In this document: positions 27,241-35,846 of the stretch, one piece after another
How positions within the stretch are numbered: position 1 is the first letter of the stretch
Layout: every line of letters begins with the position of its first letter
Origin: Actinomycetota bacterium
Lineage (GTDB): Bacteria; Actinomycetota; Acidimicrobiia; IMCC26256; JAENVU01
Direction of reading: 5' to 3'
DNA length: 64,000 nt
Assembly: GCA_016870395.1 (NCBI GenBank)
Contig: VGBT01000003.1
Location: 109,607 to 173,606, forward strand
The notes under the pieces: model-generated
Seen by the model: only the letters and a program-made list of their open reading frames with translations
What the model was told of the DNA's origin: nothing
Databases searched by the model: none
Translations under genes and position numbers: made by a program

Positions 27241-27769
27241 AGACTACCGCCTCGCGCACGATCCGGGCCTGCCAGGGCTGCTCGGGCCACCCCCGCTTGC
27301 CTCGCGTGCGCTGGGCGCGGTGGAGCCAGTCGATCACGGCCTCAGGTTCGTGACCGAGCCGGACGAGGGCGACGCCGATCACGGCACCGGTGCGGCCGCG
27401 CCCGGCGTGGCAGTGCACGACGACGCCGGTCCCGTCGGCGAGCCGGGTCACGACGTCAGCTGCGGCGGCGTGCACGACCGCCGCCTCGTGAAGTGGATCC
27501 GTGGGCTCGGCCCGTGCGAACAGGTCTTCGAGCCGATGTGCACCGACCGTCAGAGGTGTGGGGTCGTACGGCACCGGATCGTGGGTGAGGCACACCACGT
27601 GCCCGATGCCCGCGTCGTGCAGTCGGTCCCATTCGGTGCGACGCGGATAGCTCATCCCCGCGAGGGCGACTGGGTCGCGCATCACCCAGTAGAGCTCGGC
27701 CGGGATCGCGAGCGCGCCGAGGAAGCCGGTCCCGGAGCCGGGCGAACAGAGTGCCGGCGCGGAGGTCAC
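27239..27769 (-). CDS. Protein tyrosine / dual-specificity phosphatase-like
   Basis: 176 residues. The CX5R signature is VVHCHAGRGRTG, with catalytic Cys120 and Arg126. An upstream aspartate-rich stretch, THDPVPYDP or EDLFARAEPTDP, may supply the general acid. A WVMRDPVALAGMSYP start resembles dual-specificity phosphatases. The substrate is unknown. GTG start, 6 bases after the LLM oxidoreductase stop, so co-transcribed with it; its stop codon abuts the riboswitch. Confidence 0.8.
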   Translation of the reverse strand: MTSAPALCSPGSGTGFLGALAIPAELYWVMRDPVALAGMSYPRRTEWDRLHDAGIGHVVCLTHDPVPYDPTPLTVGAHRLEDLFARAEPTDPLHEAAVVHAAAADVVTRLADGTGVVVHCHAGRGRTGAVIGVALVRLGHEPEAVIDWLHRAQRTRGKRGWPEQPWQARIVREAVV

Positions 27770-27775
27770 CCGGTG

Positions 27776-28537
27776 CTAGCCGCGCGCGGACGCGAGCAGC
27801 TGCTCGACGGGCGCGAGGTCATAGGGCGGGCCGGCCATCACGATCAGATGCTCGGCGCCCGCGTCGAGGTAGGCCTCCCAGTGGGTGACCTCCTGCGCCC
27901 GGATCGCGACCGTGCGCTCGATCTCGCCCGGGCGTCGACCGAGCTGCTCGCACCAGTCGTCGAGCACGCGGTTCTTCTGTGCGTACGTGCTGGGAGGGCC
28001 GAACGTGTTCCAGGCGTCGGCGTGTTCGGCCACCAGGCGCAGCGTCGCCTTCTCGCCGCTGCCCCCGACGAGGATCGGCAGGTCACCCATCGGAGGCGGC
28101 ACCAGTTGTCCGAGCCGGTCGGCGATCAGCGGCAGCGCGGCCTCGAGGTCCGCGAGGCGTGTGGCTGCCGTGCCGAACGGGTAGCCGTAGTCCGCGTAGT
28201 CGCGCTCGAACCATCCCGACCCGATGCCGAGCACGAAGCGGCCGTGGCTGAGGTGGTCGATCGTGCGCGCCATGTCGGCAAGCAGCTGGGGGTTGCGGTA
28301 CGAGCTGCACGTGACGAGCGCGCCGATGCGGGCGTGCCGGGTCTCGGTGGCCATGGCGGCGAGCAGCGTGTACGCCTCGTAGTGGTTGGCGTGCTCGTCG
28401 CCGTAGAGGGGGAAGAAGTGGTCCCAGACCCAGATGCTGTCCACCCCGAGCGCGTTGGCGGCCTTCCATGCAGCTCGGAGCTCGTCGACCGTGGTCGCCT
28501 GGGGGTGAAGCTGCACCCCGACCCGGAAGTGGGACAT
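27776..28537 (-). CDS. LLM-class F420-dependent oxidoreductase
   Basis: A 253-residue protein with RVGVQLHPQATTVDELRAAW, WVWDHFFPLYGD, TCSSYRNPQLLADMARTIDHLSHGR and GIGSGWFERDYADYGYPFG, matching the TIGR03560-like F420 LLM group. Flavin or F420 supplies hydride; the substrate is unknown. ATG 28537 is favoured since the family start MSHFRVGVQ fits. Second of three LLM genes in the window. Confidence 0.86.
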   Translation of the reverse strand: MSHFRVGVQLHPQATTVDELRAAWKAANALGVDSIWVWDHFFPLYGDEHANHYEAYTLLAAMATETRHARIGALVTCSSYRNPQLLADMARTIDHLSHGRFVLGIGSGWFERDYADYGYPFGTAATRLADLEAALPLIADRLGQLVPPPMGDLPILVGGSGEKATLRLVAEHADAWNTFGPPSTYAQKNRVLDDWCEQLGRRPGEIERTVAIRAQEVTHWEAYLDAGAEHLIVMAGPPYDLAPVEQLLASARG

Positions 28538-28651
28538 GTGCGGTCTCCTCGATGCATGGGTGTCGGTACGCGAAGCATGCAGACGCGGCGCGAGGCACAC
28601 TACCCGAGCGATGTCGGCCATCGACCGAGTCCTCGCCGGCGCGAGGTCCGC

Positions 28652-29881
28652 CTATGCGAGCCGAACGCGTCCAGCAGGCGCCGGGTCGTAGAGCGCGCTT
28701 CCCGACCGCCACTCGTCGTAGCTCAGCTTCCAGTCGACGACGGCGGCGTTCTGGTTCGGCGGCTTCGAGGTTCCGAGCACCTCGACGATGTCGCCCCGCT
28801 GGCTCCACTCGAAGAACCACTTCGCGTTCTCGGTGGACAGGTTGATGCAGCCGTGCGACACGTTGGCGCGCCCCTGCGAGCTCACGGACCATGGAGCTGC
28901 GTGCACGTACTCCCCGGTCGTCGAGATCTGGGTGTTCCAGTAGACGGTGGTCAGGTATCCCTCGGCCGAGTCGATCGGGATCCCGTTGGTGCTCGAGTCC
29001 ATGATCACGACCGGCGACTTCCCGAGCACGAGGTGCTTGCCGCTCATCGTCGGGAACATGGGCTTGCCCGCGCTCATCGGGAACACCTTGATCACGGCGC
29101 CGTTCTCGTAGACCGTCAGCGTGTAGGTGTTCGTGTCGGCGATGCTCACGTGGGCATCGCCGATCCGGAAGTGTGCGGTCCGGTGGACGTTGCCGTACAC
29201 GCCGTCACCGGCGTCGACGCCGTCGAGGTTCGCGTCGAACCACACCTCGGTGCCCGCGGGCCAGTAGTTACGCGGTCGCCAGTGCGCCTCACTGTCGCTC
29301 ATCCAACGCCATGACCCTTCGACGGGCACCGACGTCCGAACGAGCATCCGCTCCTCGACCGCGGCCTTGTTCCGAACCGAGCTCGTGAAGCGCACTGAGA
29401 TCGGCTGACCGACGCCTACGACCTCGTCGTCACCCGGAACGACGCGCGCGCCCAGCGCGCCGGTGGGGACGATCGTGGTGAACGCCCACTCGTGCGCACG
29501 AGTGCGTCCGCGCTCGGACGTGACCCGCGCGCGGACGGTGTAGGTCGTTCCCGGTGCGAGGCGCGTGCTCGTGAGCCACCGCGTCGAATCGTTCACCAGA
29601 TAGCCGGGGATCGAGAAGCCCTCCGGACTCGTGACCTCGAGCGAGCGCAGGCGGCCGTTCTTGGCCTCGACCGAGATCGGCGTCTCGAGTGGGATGCCCT
29701 GGGCACCTTCGGGGGGCCACGCGACGAGGCGCAACGGTCCTGGTCGTGCCGGGGCGCCTCGGGAGCCGGAGGCGGCCGACGTCGGCTCCCACGGGACGAG
29801 CGCGTACGCCGCTCCGCCGGCGACGGCGACGGCGAGGGCGCAGGCGACCACGAGGGTGCTTCGACGGAGGATGCGGGGCAT
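28652..29881 (-). CDS. L,D-transpeptidase with N-terminal Ig-like domains
   Basis: A 409-residue exported enzyme that makes 3-3 cross-links in peptidoglycan. An N-terminal membrane anchor (LVVACALAVAVAGGAAYAL) is followed by two Ig-like domains (about 45-125 and 130-245, with APGTTYTVRARVTSE and PAGTEVWFDANLDG) and the YkuD domain. The catalytic Cys345 is in SHGCINLSTENAKWFF, and a conserved His lies in EYVHAAPWS. This architecture matches mycobacterial LdtMt2-type enzymes. ATG 29881 was chosen; an upstream in-frame start lacks a proper signal. Confidence 0.9.
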   Translation of the reverse strand: MPRILRRSTLVVACALAVAVAGGAAYALVPWEPTSAASGSRGAPARPGPLRLVAWPPEGAQGIPLETPISVEAKNGRLRSLEVTSPEGFSIPGYLVNDSTRWLTSTRLAPGTTYTVRARVTSERGRTRAHEWAFTTIVPTGALGARVVPGDDEVVGVGQPISVRFTSSVRNKAAVEERMLVRTSVPVEGSWRWMSDSEAHWRPRNYWPAGTEVWFDANLDGVDAGDGVYGNVHRTAHFRIGDAHVSIADTNTYTLTVYENGAVIKVFPMSAGKPMFPTMSGKHLVLGKSPVVIMDSSTNGIPIDSAEGYLTTVYWNTQISTTGEYVHAAPWSVSSQGRANVSHGCINLSTENAKWFFEWSQRGDIVEVLGTSKPPNQNAAVVDWKLSYDEWRSGSALYDPAPAGRVRLA

Positions 29882-30061
29882 GGACGACCTCGAGGCACGC
29901 GGCCCGTGGGGAAGAAGCGAATTGTGATCGCTGCCCAACCGGGACGCAAGGCGGCGACGGGATTTGTCGTCGCAGACTCGCCGGGCCCCGGTTCCGGGTC
30001 CTCGGATCGACCGGGCGACGTCGCGCTCAGGCCGCGGGGACCGAGTGCCGATGGAGCCGTC

Positions 30062-31030
30062 GTGAACGCGTCGGGCAGGGCAAAAGCTCCTCGCGCCCCG
30101 GGCTCACCGAGCCCGGGACGGGGTTTTTCCGCGCTGGCGGAGAGCGAGGCACGGTTCCGGGCGTTGTTCGACGCCCATGTCGACGCAGTTTTGATGGTCG
30201 ACGCGCAGACACGAGAGATCGTCGACGCGAACGCGGTTGCGTGCGTGATGTACGGCTATCCGCGTACGCGCCTGGTGGGCATGTCGGCCGACGAACTCAG
30301 TGCCGATCCGGAAATCCCCGCGCCGGGGGTCCCGTCTGCTCTCGACGACCGTGTGGGTCACGCCTCCCGACTGCATCGTCGGCGCGACGGCAGCACCATT
30401 GCGGTGCAGATCGGAAGCGGCGACGCGCAGCTCGACGGTCGACCGGTCGCGATTGTGGTCGTGCGCGACGACAGCGTCCTCGGCCGAGATCTCGAGGAGG
30501 CCCGTCGACGCTCGACCCACGACCCGTTGACTCTGCTGCCCAATCGTGCGCTGCTCACCGAGGAGGCCGATCGCGCGCTTGCTCGAGCCGATTGCAGCGG
30601 TGAGACCCTCGCGCTGATGCATGTCGATCTCGATGGATTCCGGCCGGTCAACGAGGACCACGGGTACGAGGTGGGCGACGAGGTGCTCCGCGTCGTTGCC
30701 CAGCGGCTTCGCAGCGCGGTACGCACGGGTGACGTGGCGGCTCGCATCGAGGGCGACGAGTTCATCGTGCTCTGCCCCGTGGTCGCCGACGAGATCGCTG
30801 CGCTCAACGTGGCGCACCGGCTCGCTCGCGCACTCGCCGAGCCTGTCGACGCCGGGGTCGTCGGCCTTCCGCTCAGCGCGTGCATCGGTGTCGTCGTCGA
30901 CGTGGGCGGCAGTCGCGGCGTCGAACGGCTCCTGCGCGACGCGGACGCAGCGTTGTTCAGCGCGAAGCGGGTCCGGCCGGGCTCGGTCGCCCTCTTCGCC
31001 GGTGGCTCGCCGATTGCCCACACTGTCTGA
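30062..31030 (+). CDS. PAS-GGDEF protein (possible diguanylate cyclase)
   Basis: 322 residues: a PAS domain (about 25-140) starting ESEARFRALFDAHVDAVLMVDA, then a GGDEF domain with HDPLTLLPNRALL, HVDLDGFRPVNEDHGYEVGD. The signature loop reads RIEGDEF instead of GGDEF, so the first glycine is changed and activity is uncertain; some RxGDEF variants act, others only bind GTP or c-di-GMP. GTG 30062 has GGAG upstream. A terminator-like hairpin lies just inside this frame, so the true start might be a non-standard codon after 30128. Divergent from the L,D-transpeptidase. Confidence 0.75.
   Translation: MNASGRAKAPRAPGSPSPGRGFSALAESEARFRALFDAHVDAVLMVDAQTREIVDANAVACVMYGYPRTRLVGMSADELSADPEIPAPGVPSALDDRVGHASRLHRRRDGSTIAVQIGSGDAQLDGRPVAIVVVRDDSVLGRDLEEARRRSTHDPLTLLPNRALLTEEADRALARADCSGETLALMHVDLDGFRPVNEDHGYEVGDEVLRVVAQRLRSAVRTGDVAARIEGDEFIVLCPVVADEIAALNVAHRLARALAEPVDAGVVGLPLSACIGVVVDVGGSRGVERLLRDADAALFSAKRVRPGSVALFAGGSPIAHTV
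30097..30128 (+). terminator. Terminator-like hairpin at the start of the GGDEF gene
   Basis: A 9-bp stem (30097-30105 with 30109-30117), a 3-base loop, then ACGGGG and five T. This is the best intrinsic-terminator look-alike in the window, and it lies inside or just before the coding region. It could be a leader attenuator. Confidence 0.5.
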
Positions 31031-31080
31031 GCGGGCGCCCGGGTTCTCTGCACACGCGCGCGTCGGCTAGACCTCCGCGC

Positions 31081-32265
31081 GTGGATCTGCGCTTCTCGGC
31101 CGAGGACGAGGCCTTTCGCCGCGAGGCCCGCGACTGGCTCCAGGCGAGCCTCGCCGGCGACTTCGCGGTGGTCCGGGGTCGCGGCGGCCCGGGCGACGAG
31201 CACGCGCTCTTCGACGAGCGACTGGCCTGGGAGCGCGCGCTCGGTGCCGGAGGTTGGACCTGTTTGTCGTGGCCGCGCGAGTACGGCGGTCGTGACGTGC
31301 CGCTGCTCCAGCAGGTGATCTTCTACGAGGAGTACGCCCGGGCGGGCGGGCCGGGCCGGGTCGGCCTCGTTGGCGAGGGCCTGATCGGGCCGACGATCCT
31401 CCACTACGGGACCGAAGACCAGCGCCGTCGGTTCCTGCCGAAGATCGCGAGCGGCGAGGAGTTGTGGTGCCAGGGCTACTCGGAGCCCAACGCGGGCTCC
31501 GACCTCGCGAACCTCGCAACGCGCGCCGAGCTCGATGGCGGCGAGTGGGTCGTGCACGGACAGAAGGTGTGGACCTCCCTCGCCCATTGGGCCGACTGGT
31601 GCTTCGTGCTCGCCCGCACGAACCGCGATGCGCCTCGCCACCGGGGGATCTCGTATCTGCTCGTGCCGATGCGCCAACCCGGGATCGAGATCCGGCCGAT
31701 CCAGCAGATGACGGGCACGTCGGAGTTCAGCGAGGTGTTCTATGACGGCGCGCGCACCGCCGCAGACCTCGTCGTCGGCGACGTCGACGGCGGATGGAAG
31801 GTCGCGATGGGCACCCTCGCCTTCGAGCGGGGGGCGCTTACGCTCGGCCAGCAGCTCTCGTTCGCGAACGAGTGGAAAGAGGCCCTCGCGGCGGCGAGGG
31901 CGCGCGACGCCGCAGCCGACCCGATGCTGCGGCAGCGGCTCGCGCAGGCGTTCATCGAGCTCGAGATCATGAAGTACACCGCGCTGCGCGGCCTCACGGC
32001 GATGGCGAAGGGCGAGATGACGCGCGAGACGTCGATCTCCAAGCTCTACTGGGCGAGCGTGCACCGGCGGCTCGGCGAGCTCGCCGTGGACGTGCTCGGT
32101 CCGTGGGCAGAGGTGGGCGAGCAGCTCCCATACGAGCTCACGCCTGTGCAACGCTTGTTCCTCTATTCGCGCGCAGACACGATCTACGGGGGCGCGAACC
32201 AGATCCAGCGGAACATCATCGGCGAGCGGGTGCTCGGCCTGCCGCCCGAGCCCAAGGTGGTGTGA
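31081..32265 (+). CDS. fadE30: Acyl-CoA dehydrogenase FadE30 (sterol CD-ring degradation)
   Basis: A 394-residue enzyme close to mycobacterial FadE30 (Rv3560c): AGDFAVVRGRGGPGDEH, GGWTCLSWPREYGGRD, LWCQGYSEPNAGSDLA, GQKVWTSLAHWADWCFVLART and ADTIYGGANQIQRNII. In mycobacteria FadE30 dehydrogenates the 5-OH-HIP-CoA propionyl side chain, the first beta-oxidation step on the HIP intermediate. GTG 31081. Its stop overlaps the ipdF start (TGATG), as expected for a two-gene unit. Confidence 0.88.
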   Translation: MDLRFSAEDEAFRREARDWLQASLAGDFAVVRGRGGPGDEHALFDERLAWERALGAGGWTCLSWPREYGGRDVPLLQQVIFYEEYARAGGPGRVGLVGEGLIGPTILHYGTEDQRRRFLPKIASGEELWCQGYSEPNAGSDLANLATRAELDGGEWVVHGQKVWTSLAHWADWCFVLARTNRDAPRHRGISYLLVPMRQPGIEIRPIQQMTGTSEFSEVFYDGARTAADLVVGDVDGGWKVAMGTLAFERGALTLGQQLSFANEWKEALAAARARDAAADPMLRQRLAQAFIELEIMKYTALRGLTAMAKGEMTRETSISKLYWASVHRRLGELAVDVLGPWAEVGEQLPYELTPVQRLFLYSRADTIYGGANQIQRNIIGERVLGLPPEPKVV

Positions 32266-33023
32266 TGGAACCGAACACCCCGCACGGCCTCCTGGCGGGC
32301 AAGACCGTCCTCGTGACCGCGGCCGCGGGTACGGGCATCGGGTTCGCCACGGCGGAGCGGTGCGCGGCGGAAGGGGCTTTGGTCGTGATCAGCGACGCCC
32401 ACGAGCGCCGACTCGAGGAGGCGCGCGAGCGGCTGGGCGACGCGGTGGTCGCGGCGATCCCTTGTGACGTGACCGTGGAGCAGCAGGTGCAGGCGCTCTT
32501 CGCCGGTGCGGTCGCGGGGGGCGGAGACCTCGACGTCGTGGTGAACAACGCGGGCCTCGGTGGCACGGCGAACCTCGTGGACATGACCGACGAGCAGTGG
32601 GCGAAGGTGCTCGACGTCACGCTCACAGGCACCTTCCGCTGCACACGCGCCGCTTTGCGTCACCTCCAGGCTCGCGGAGCCGGTGTGATCGTCAACAACG
32701 CGTCGGTGCTGGGCTGGCGGGCCCAGCCGGGCCAGGCGCACTACGCCGCGGCGAAGGCGGGGGTGATGGCGCTCACGCGCTGCGCCGCGATGGAGGCCGC
32801 GGACTTCGGCGTGCGGGTCAACGCGGTCGCCCCGTCGTTGGCGATGCACCCGTTCCTCGCGAAGGTCACCACCGACGAGCTGCTCGACGAGCTCACGGCG
32901 CGCGAGGCGTTCGAACGGGCCGCCGAGCCCTGGGAGGTGGCGAACGTGATCGTGTTCCTCGCGTCGGACTACTCGACCTATATGACCGGCGAGGTGGTGA
33001 GCGTCAGCTCCCAACACCCCTGA
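32265..33023 (+). CDS. ipdF: Short-chain dehydrogenase IpdF
   Basis: A 252-residue SDR very like Rv3559c (IpdF): TVLVTAAAGTGIGFATAERCAAEG, NNAGLGG, NNASVLGWRAQPGQAHYAAAKAGVMALTRC (active Tyr and Lys) and the ending LTGEVVSVSSQ-like MTGEVVSVSSQ. IpdF interconverts the 5-oxo and 5-hydroxy groups of the HIP-CoA series. It sits directly after fadE30, the same pairing as Rv3560c-Rv3559c. Confidence 0.9.
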   Translation: MEPNTPHGLLAGKTVLVTAAAGTGIGFATAERCAAEGALVVISDAHERRLEEARERLGDAVVAAIPCDVTVEQQVQALFAGAVAGGGDLDVVVNNAGLGGTANLVDMTDEQWAKVLDVTLTGTFRCTRAALRHLQARGAGVIVNNASVLGWRAQPGQAHYAAAKAGVMALTRCAAMEAADFGVRVNAVAPSLAMHPFLAKVTTDELLDELTAREAFERAAEPWEVANVIVFLASDYSTYMTGEVVSVSSQHP

Positions 33024-33031
33024 CCGTTCCG

Positions 33032-33082
33032 CAGGGTTTGCGCGTTCAGGAGCGGATAGCGAGCGTCGCCGTACAAACCGGG
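33032..33082. repeat. Palindromic intergenic element, family 1 copy B
   Basis: A 51-base element between convergent ipdF and the amine oxidase, with GGTTTG and CAAACC outer arms. It shares 15 exact bases, GCGTTCAGGAGCGGA, with the reverse complement of the 55464 copy. The inner stem is more degraded here. Confidence 0.7.
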
Positions 33083-33111
33083 CGGAAGTGGGGGCGGGTC
33101 GGTGCCGCGGG

Positions 33112-35022
33112 TCACTCGTTGCTGTGGCAGTGGGCGGCGTCACCCGAGGGAACGTCGAGGGCGGGGTTGCGGTCGAAGAAGCCCATCGGTGCGAGCAGGA
33201 AGCCGGTGTACTCGACCGGCATGACCGGCCAGTCCTCCGGGCGCACGAAGTGCGTGACGCCGAACGTGTACCAGAGCACCACGTCGGTGTTCGCGATCGG
33301 ACGGTCGCGTGCCGTCCAGCGCAAGAGCCCGTCGCCGCCCTCGTGCTGGTTCGGATACTCGCCTGCGGCGCGCCGTTCGTCGGGCGCGTACGGCGTGACC
33401 CAGAGGTTGTGGCGGGCGAACCCGGCGCGCTTGCCCACCGGGGAGTCCGGATGGGCGAGCATCGTCGGCGTGCTCATCGTGGGGATCAGCTTGTACGCGA
33501 CGGGGATGCCGAGCCCGTTCTCGACGTGCGGGTTCACCACCTTCCAGCAGCGGCTGCTCGCCGCGTTCACGACCCGCTTTGCGCCACCTTCGCGCTCGAG
33601 TCTGGTCGCCCTGGGGCGGAACGCGTTGCCCCAGGGGTTCTCCGGCCCGGCGGGCAGCGTCTCGGCCTCGACCTCGTACACCTCGTTGTCGGTCCCGTCG
33701 ACGTCGAGGTCGAGGCGTGCGCTGAAGAGGTGCTGGTGATGAGGCGCGGCGACACCGGGCGCGACGACGTTCGCGAACTCGGGGTGCGTGCCGTGCTCGA
33801 TCGCCATCGGCGACACGATCCCGGTGAGCTTGACCTCGAGCTGGATGTTGCCGTCGAGGTAGAAGTACCAGAAGAACCCGTACTCGTAGTTGCCCACCGT
33901 CGAGATGAAGCTCACCACGAGCCGCCGGCTCCGGCGGACCTCGCTCGTGCCGCCGAAGAGATCGACGTGCTTCCAGAGGATCCCGTAGTCCTCCTCGTGC
34001 ATGCAGATCGCGTTGGCGAGCGTGTACGGGTCGCCCGACTCGGAGGCCATGACCGCGTCGAAGTAGTGGATCTCGCCGAGGCAGTCACAGCCGAGCGTGA
34101 GCGACTGGGTCATCCGACCGAGTCCCCACTCGCCGGCGTCGAACGCGTTCTTGAACCCGTGCAGCTCGCCGGGGTCGCCGTAGGGCACGACCATCTCGGT
34201 GATCGACGCGCGATGCAGGATCGGCCGCTCGCGCCCGTGGTCGTCGTAGGTGACTTGGTGGATCACCATGCCTTCGTACGGGTCGAACGTGAGCCGGAAC
34301 GCCCACCGCTGCCACCGCACCAGGTTGTTCTCGACGGTGAAGCTCGGCCCCTCGGGCTGGGTGATCGCGATCGGCTTCAAGTCGTCGCGCAGGGGCTGGT
34401 GGTCGGCGGCGAAGTAGCGGGCGTGCTGGCGGGGGAGGGGGACCGCTCCGTGGTCGACGACCTCGACCACCTCGTTGCGGCCGAGGTCGAAGTGCACGAT
34501 CAGGCCCTCGATCGGCCGTGCGTACCCGTTGTCTTCGGGGTGCTCGCGCAGGAAGGAGAGGCAGCGCGCGATGCGACGGCCGTCCTCGCATGCGTATCCG
34601 AAGGCCCCAGCGGGCCAGGGGTCGATCTGCACCGCGGCGGGGTCGGTGACGCCCCGCATCGCGAGCGCGGCGACGTACTCGGGATGCTCCCGGACTGTGG
34701 CTATCGCGTTCATCGCCTCTTCGAAGAGCAGCGCGGGTCGCATCCCCTCGACCTCGCGCCACTCGACGACCTTGTGCGCGTCGAGGTCGACCCGCGTCTC
34801 GATCATCGTGAGCTCGGCGCCGGGGACGATCAGCGCCCGCACCGACCGCCGGACCGGGTCGCCCGGCGCCCAGGCGGCGAGCGTCGGCTTGTCCGGCTCG
34901 TCGAGCACGACGTGTGCGAACCGCACGCGCTCCTCGAGCCGGCCCGTCGCGCGCAGGATCTCGACCGCGCGCGCGACCTCCTCGGCGGTGAGCATGGCGA
35001 GCGGGTGGTCGACGGTGGTCAC
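33112..35022 (-). CDS. Copper-containing primary amine oxidase
   Basis: A 636-residue enzyme that oxidises primary amines to aldehydes, peroxide and ammonia. The tyrosine that becomes the topaquinone cofactor is in STVGNYEYGFFWYF (T-x-x-N-Y-E). Copper ligands are HxH in HHQHLFSARLDLDVDG and a later His in GVTHFVRPEDWPVMPVEYTGF. No signal peptide, so it is cytoplasmic, like the Arthrobacter enzymes. GTG 35022 overlaps the SDR stop by 4 bases, so both are in one transcript. It is not part of known sterol clusters. Confidence 0.9.
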   Translation of the reverse strand: MTTVDHPLAMLTAEEVARAVEILRATGRLEERVRFAHVVLDEPDKPTLAAWAPGDPVRRSVRALIVPGAELTMIETRVDLDAHKVVEWREVEGMRPALLFEEAMNAIATVREHPEYVAALAMRGVTDPAAVQIDPWPAGAFGYACEDGRRIARCLSFLREHPEDNGYARPIEGLIVHFDLGRNEVVEVVDHGAVPLPRQHARYFAADHQPLRDDLKPIAITQPEGPSFTVENNLVRWQRWAFRLTFDPYEGMVIHQVTYDDHGRERPILHRASITEMVVPYGDPGELHGFKNAFDAGEWGLGRMTQSLTLGCDCLGEIHYFDAVMASESGDPYTLANAICMHEEDYGILWKHVDLFGGTSEVRRSRRLVVSFISTVGNYEYGFFWYFYLDGNIQLEVKLTGIVSPMAIEHGTHPEFANVVAPGVAAPHHQHLFSARLDLDVDGTDNEVYEVEAETLPAGPENPWGNAFRPRATRLEREGGAKRVVNAASSRCWKVVNPHVENGLGIPVAYKLIPTMSTPTMLAHPDSPVGKRAGFARHNLWVTPYAPDERRAAGEYPNQHEGGDGLLRWTARDRPIANTDVVLWYTFGVTHFVRPEDWPVMPVEYTGFLLAPMGFFDRNPALDVPSGDAAHCHSNE

Positions 35023-35795
35023 GAGATCCCTTCGGCGGCGTCGAGGTAGGCGGGGCGCTCGCCGCCACCGTGGAGCACGAGGTTCGCGCCGTTCACGTAC
35101 GCAGCGAGGGGGGAAGCGAGGAACAGGCACACGTTGGCGACGTCGGTCGGGGTGCCCATGCGCCCGAGCGGGACCGTGGCGCCGACCGCGGCGATCCCCG
35201 CCTCGTCGCCGTAGTGCAGGTGGCTCTGCTCGGTGCGGATCAGCCCGGCGCTGATCGCGTTCACCCGCACCTTCGGCGCCCACTCCATTGCCAGCGTCTC
35301 GGTGAGGTTGAGCAGCCCGGCCTTTGCTGCGCCATACGCCGCTGCGCCCGGTGACGGGCGCAGGCCGCTCACGCTCGCGATGTTCACGATCACGCCGCCG
35401 TCGTCCTGGTCCTGCATCACGGCGTTGGCACGCTGCGAGCACACCAACGGCGCGAGCAAGTTGAGCTCGATGATCGCCTTCGAAAAGCGCGCCGACACCG
35501 TGGCCGTGTCGGCCGCCGGCGCGCCCCCGGCGTTGTTGACGAGCACGTCGAGCCGGCCTAGCCGGGCGACCGTCTCCGCGACGAGGGCGTCGACGGCGTC
35601 GGGGTCGCGGACGTCCGCGGCCGCGAACCCGGCGACCCGGTCTGAGGCTGACGGACGGTCGGTGGGCTCGGTGCGGCCGCAGATGATCACGTCCGCACCG
35701 GCGGCGAGGAACGTCTCGGTGATGCCGCGCCCGATGCCCCGGGCGCCGCCCGTCACGAGCACGGCGCGGCCCGTCATGTCCAGCGGATCGACCAT
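35019..35795 (-). CDS. Short-chain dehydrogenase, divergent from echA20 (Rv3549c position)
   Basis: A 258-residue SDR: AVLVTGGARGIGRGI (NAD(P) site), NNAGG, IASVSGLRPSPGAAAYGAAKAGLLNL (Ser, Tyr, Lys). It ends VNGANLVLHGGGERPAYLD. In M. tuberculosis an SDR, Rv3549c, lies divergent from echA20 in the same place, so this is its positional counterpart; a precise sterol step is not assigned. It shares the 51-base divergent region with echA20. Confidence 0.82.
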   Translation of the reverse strand: MVDPLDMTGRAVLVTGGARGIGRGITETFLAAGADVIICGRTEPTDRPSASDRVAGFAAADVRDPDAVDALVAETVARLGRLDVLVNNAGGAPAADTATVSARFSKAIIELNLLAPLVCSQRANAVMQDQDDGGVIVNIASVSGLRPSPGAAAYGAAKAGLLNLTETLAMEWAPKVRVNAISAGLIRTEQSHLHYGDEAGIAAVGATVPLGRMGTPTDVANVCLFLASPLAAYVNGANLVLHGGGERPAYLDAAEGIS

Positions 35796-35817
35796 CCGGA
35801 TAAGGTACCCGCCCGAT

Positions 35818-35832
35818 CTGACGACCCGTCAG
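35818..35832. promoter_or_regulatory. Inverted repeat between the SDR and echA20, candidate operator
   Basis: CTGACG and CGTCAG separated by ACC, a perfect 6-bp-arm dyad in the 51-base divergent gap. A TetR-type repressor (KstR2-like) could bind here, but the sequence does not match the mycobacterial KstR2 site as I recall it. Confidence 0.4.
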
Positions 35833-35846
35833 GAACCGGAGCGCGC

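Noticed and set aside
29930..30130. Possible c-di-GMP-I (GEMM) riboswitch before the PAS-GGDEF gene
   Set aside because: GGGACGCAAGGC and TGCCGATGG resemble parts of the GEMM consensus, but CACAGGGCAAACC and the pairing partners are not present in the right order.
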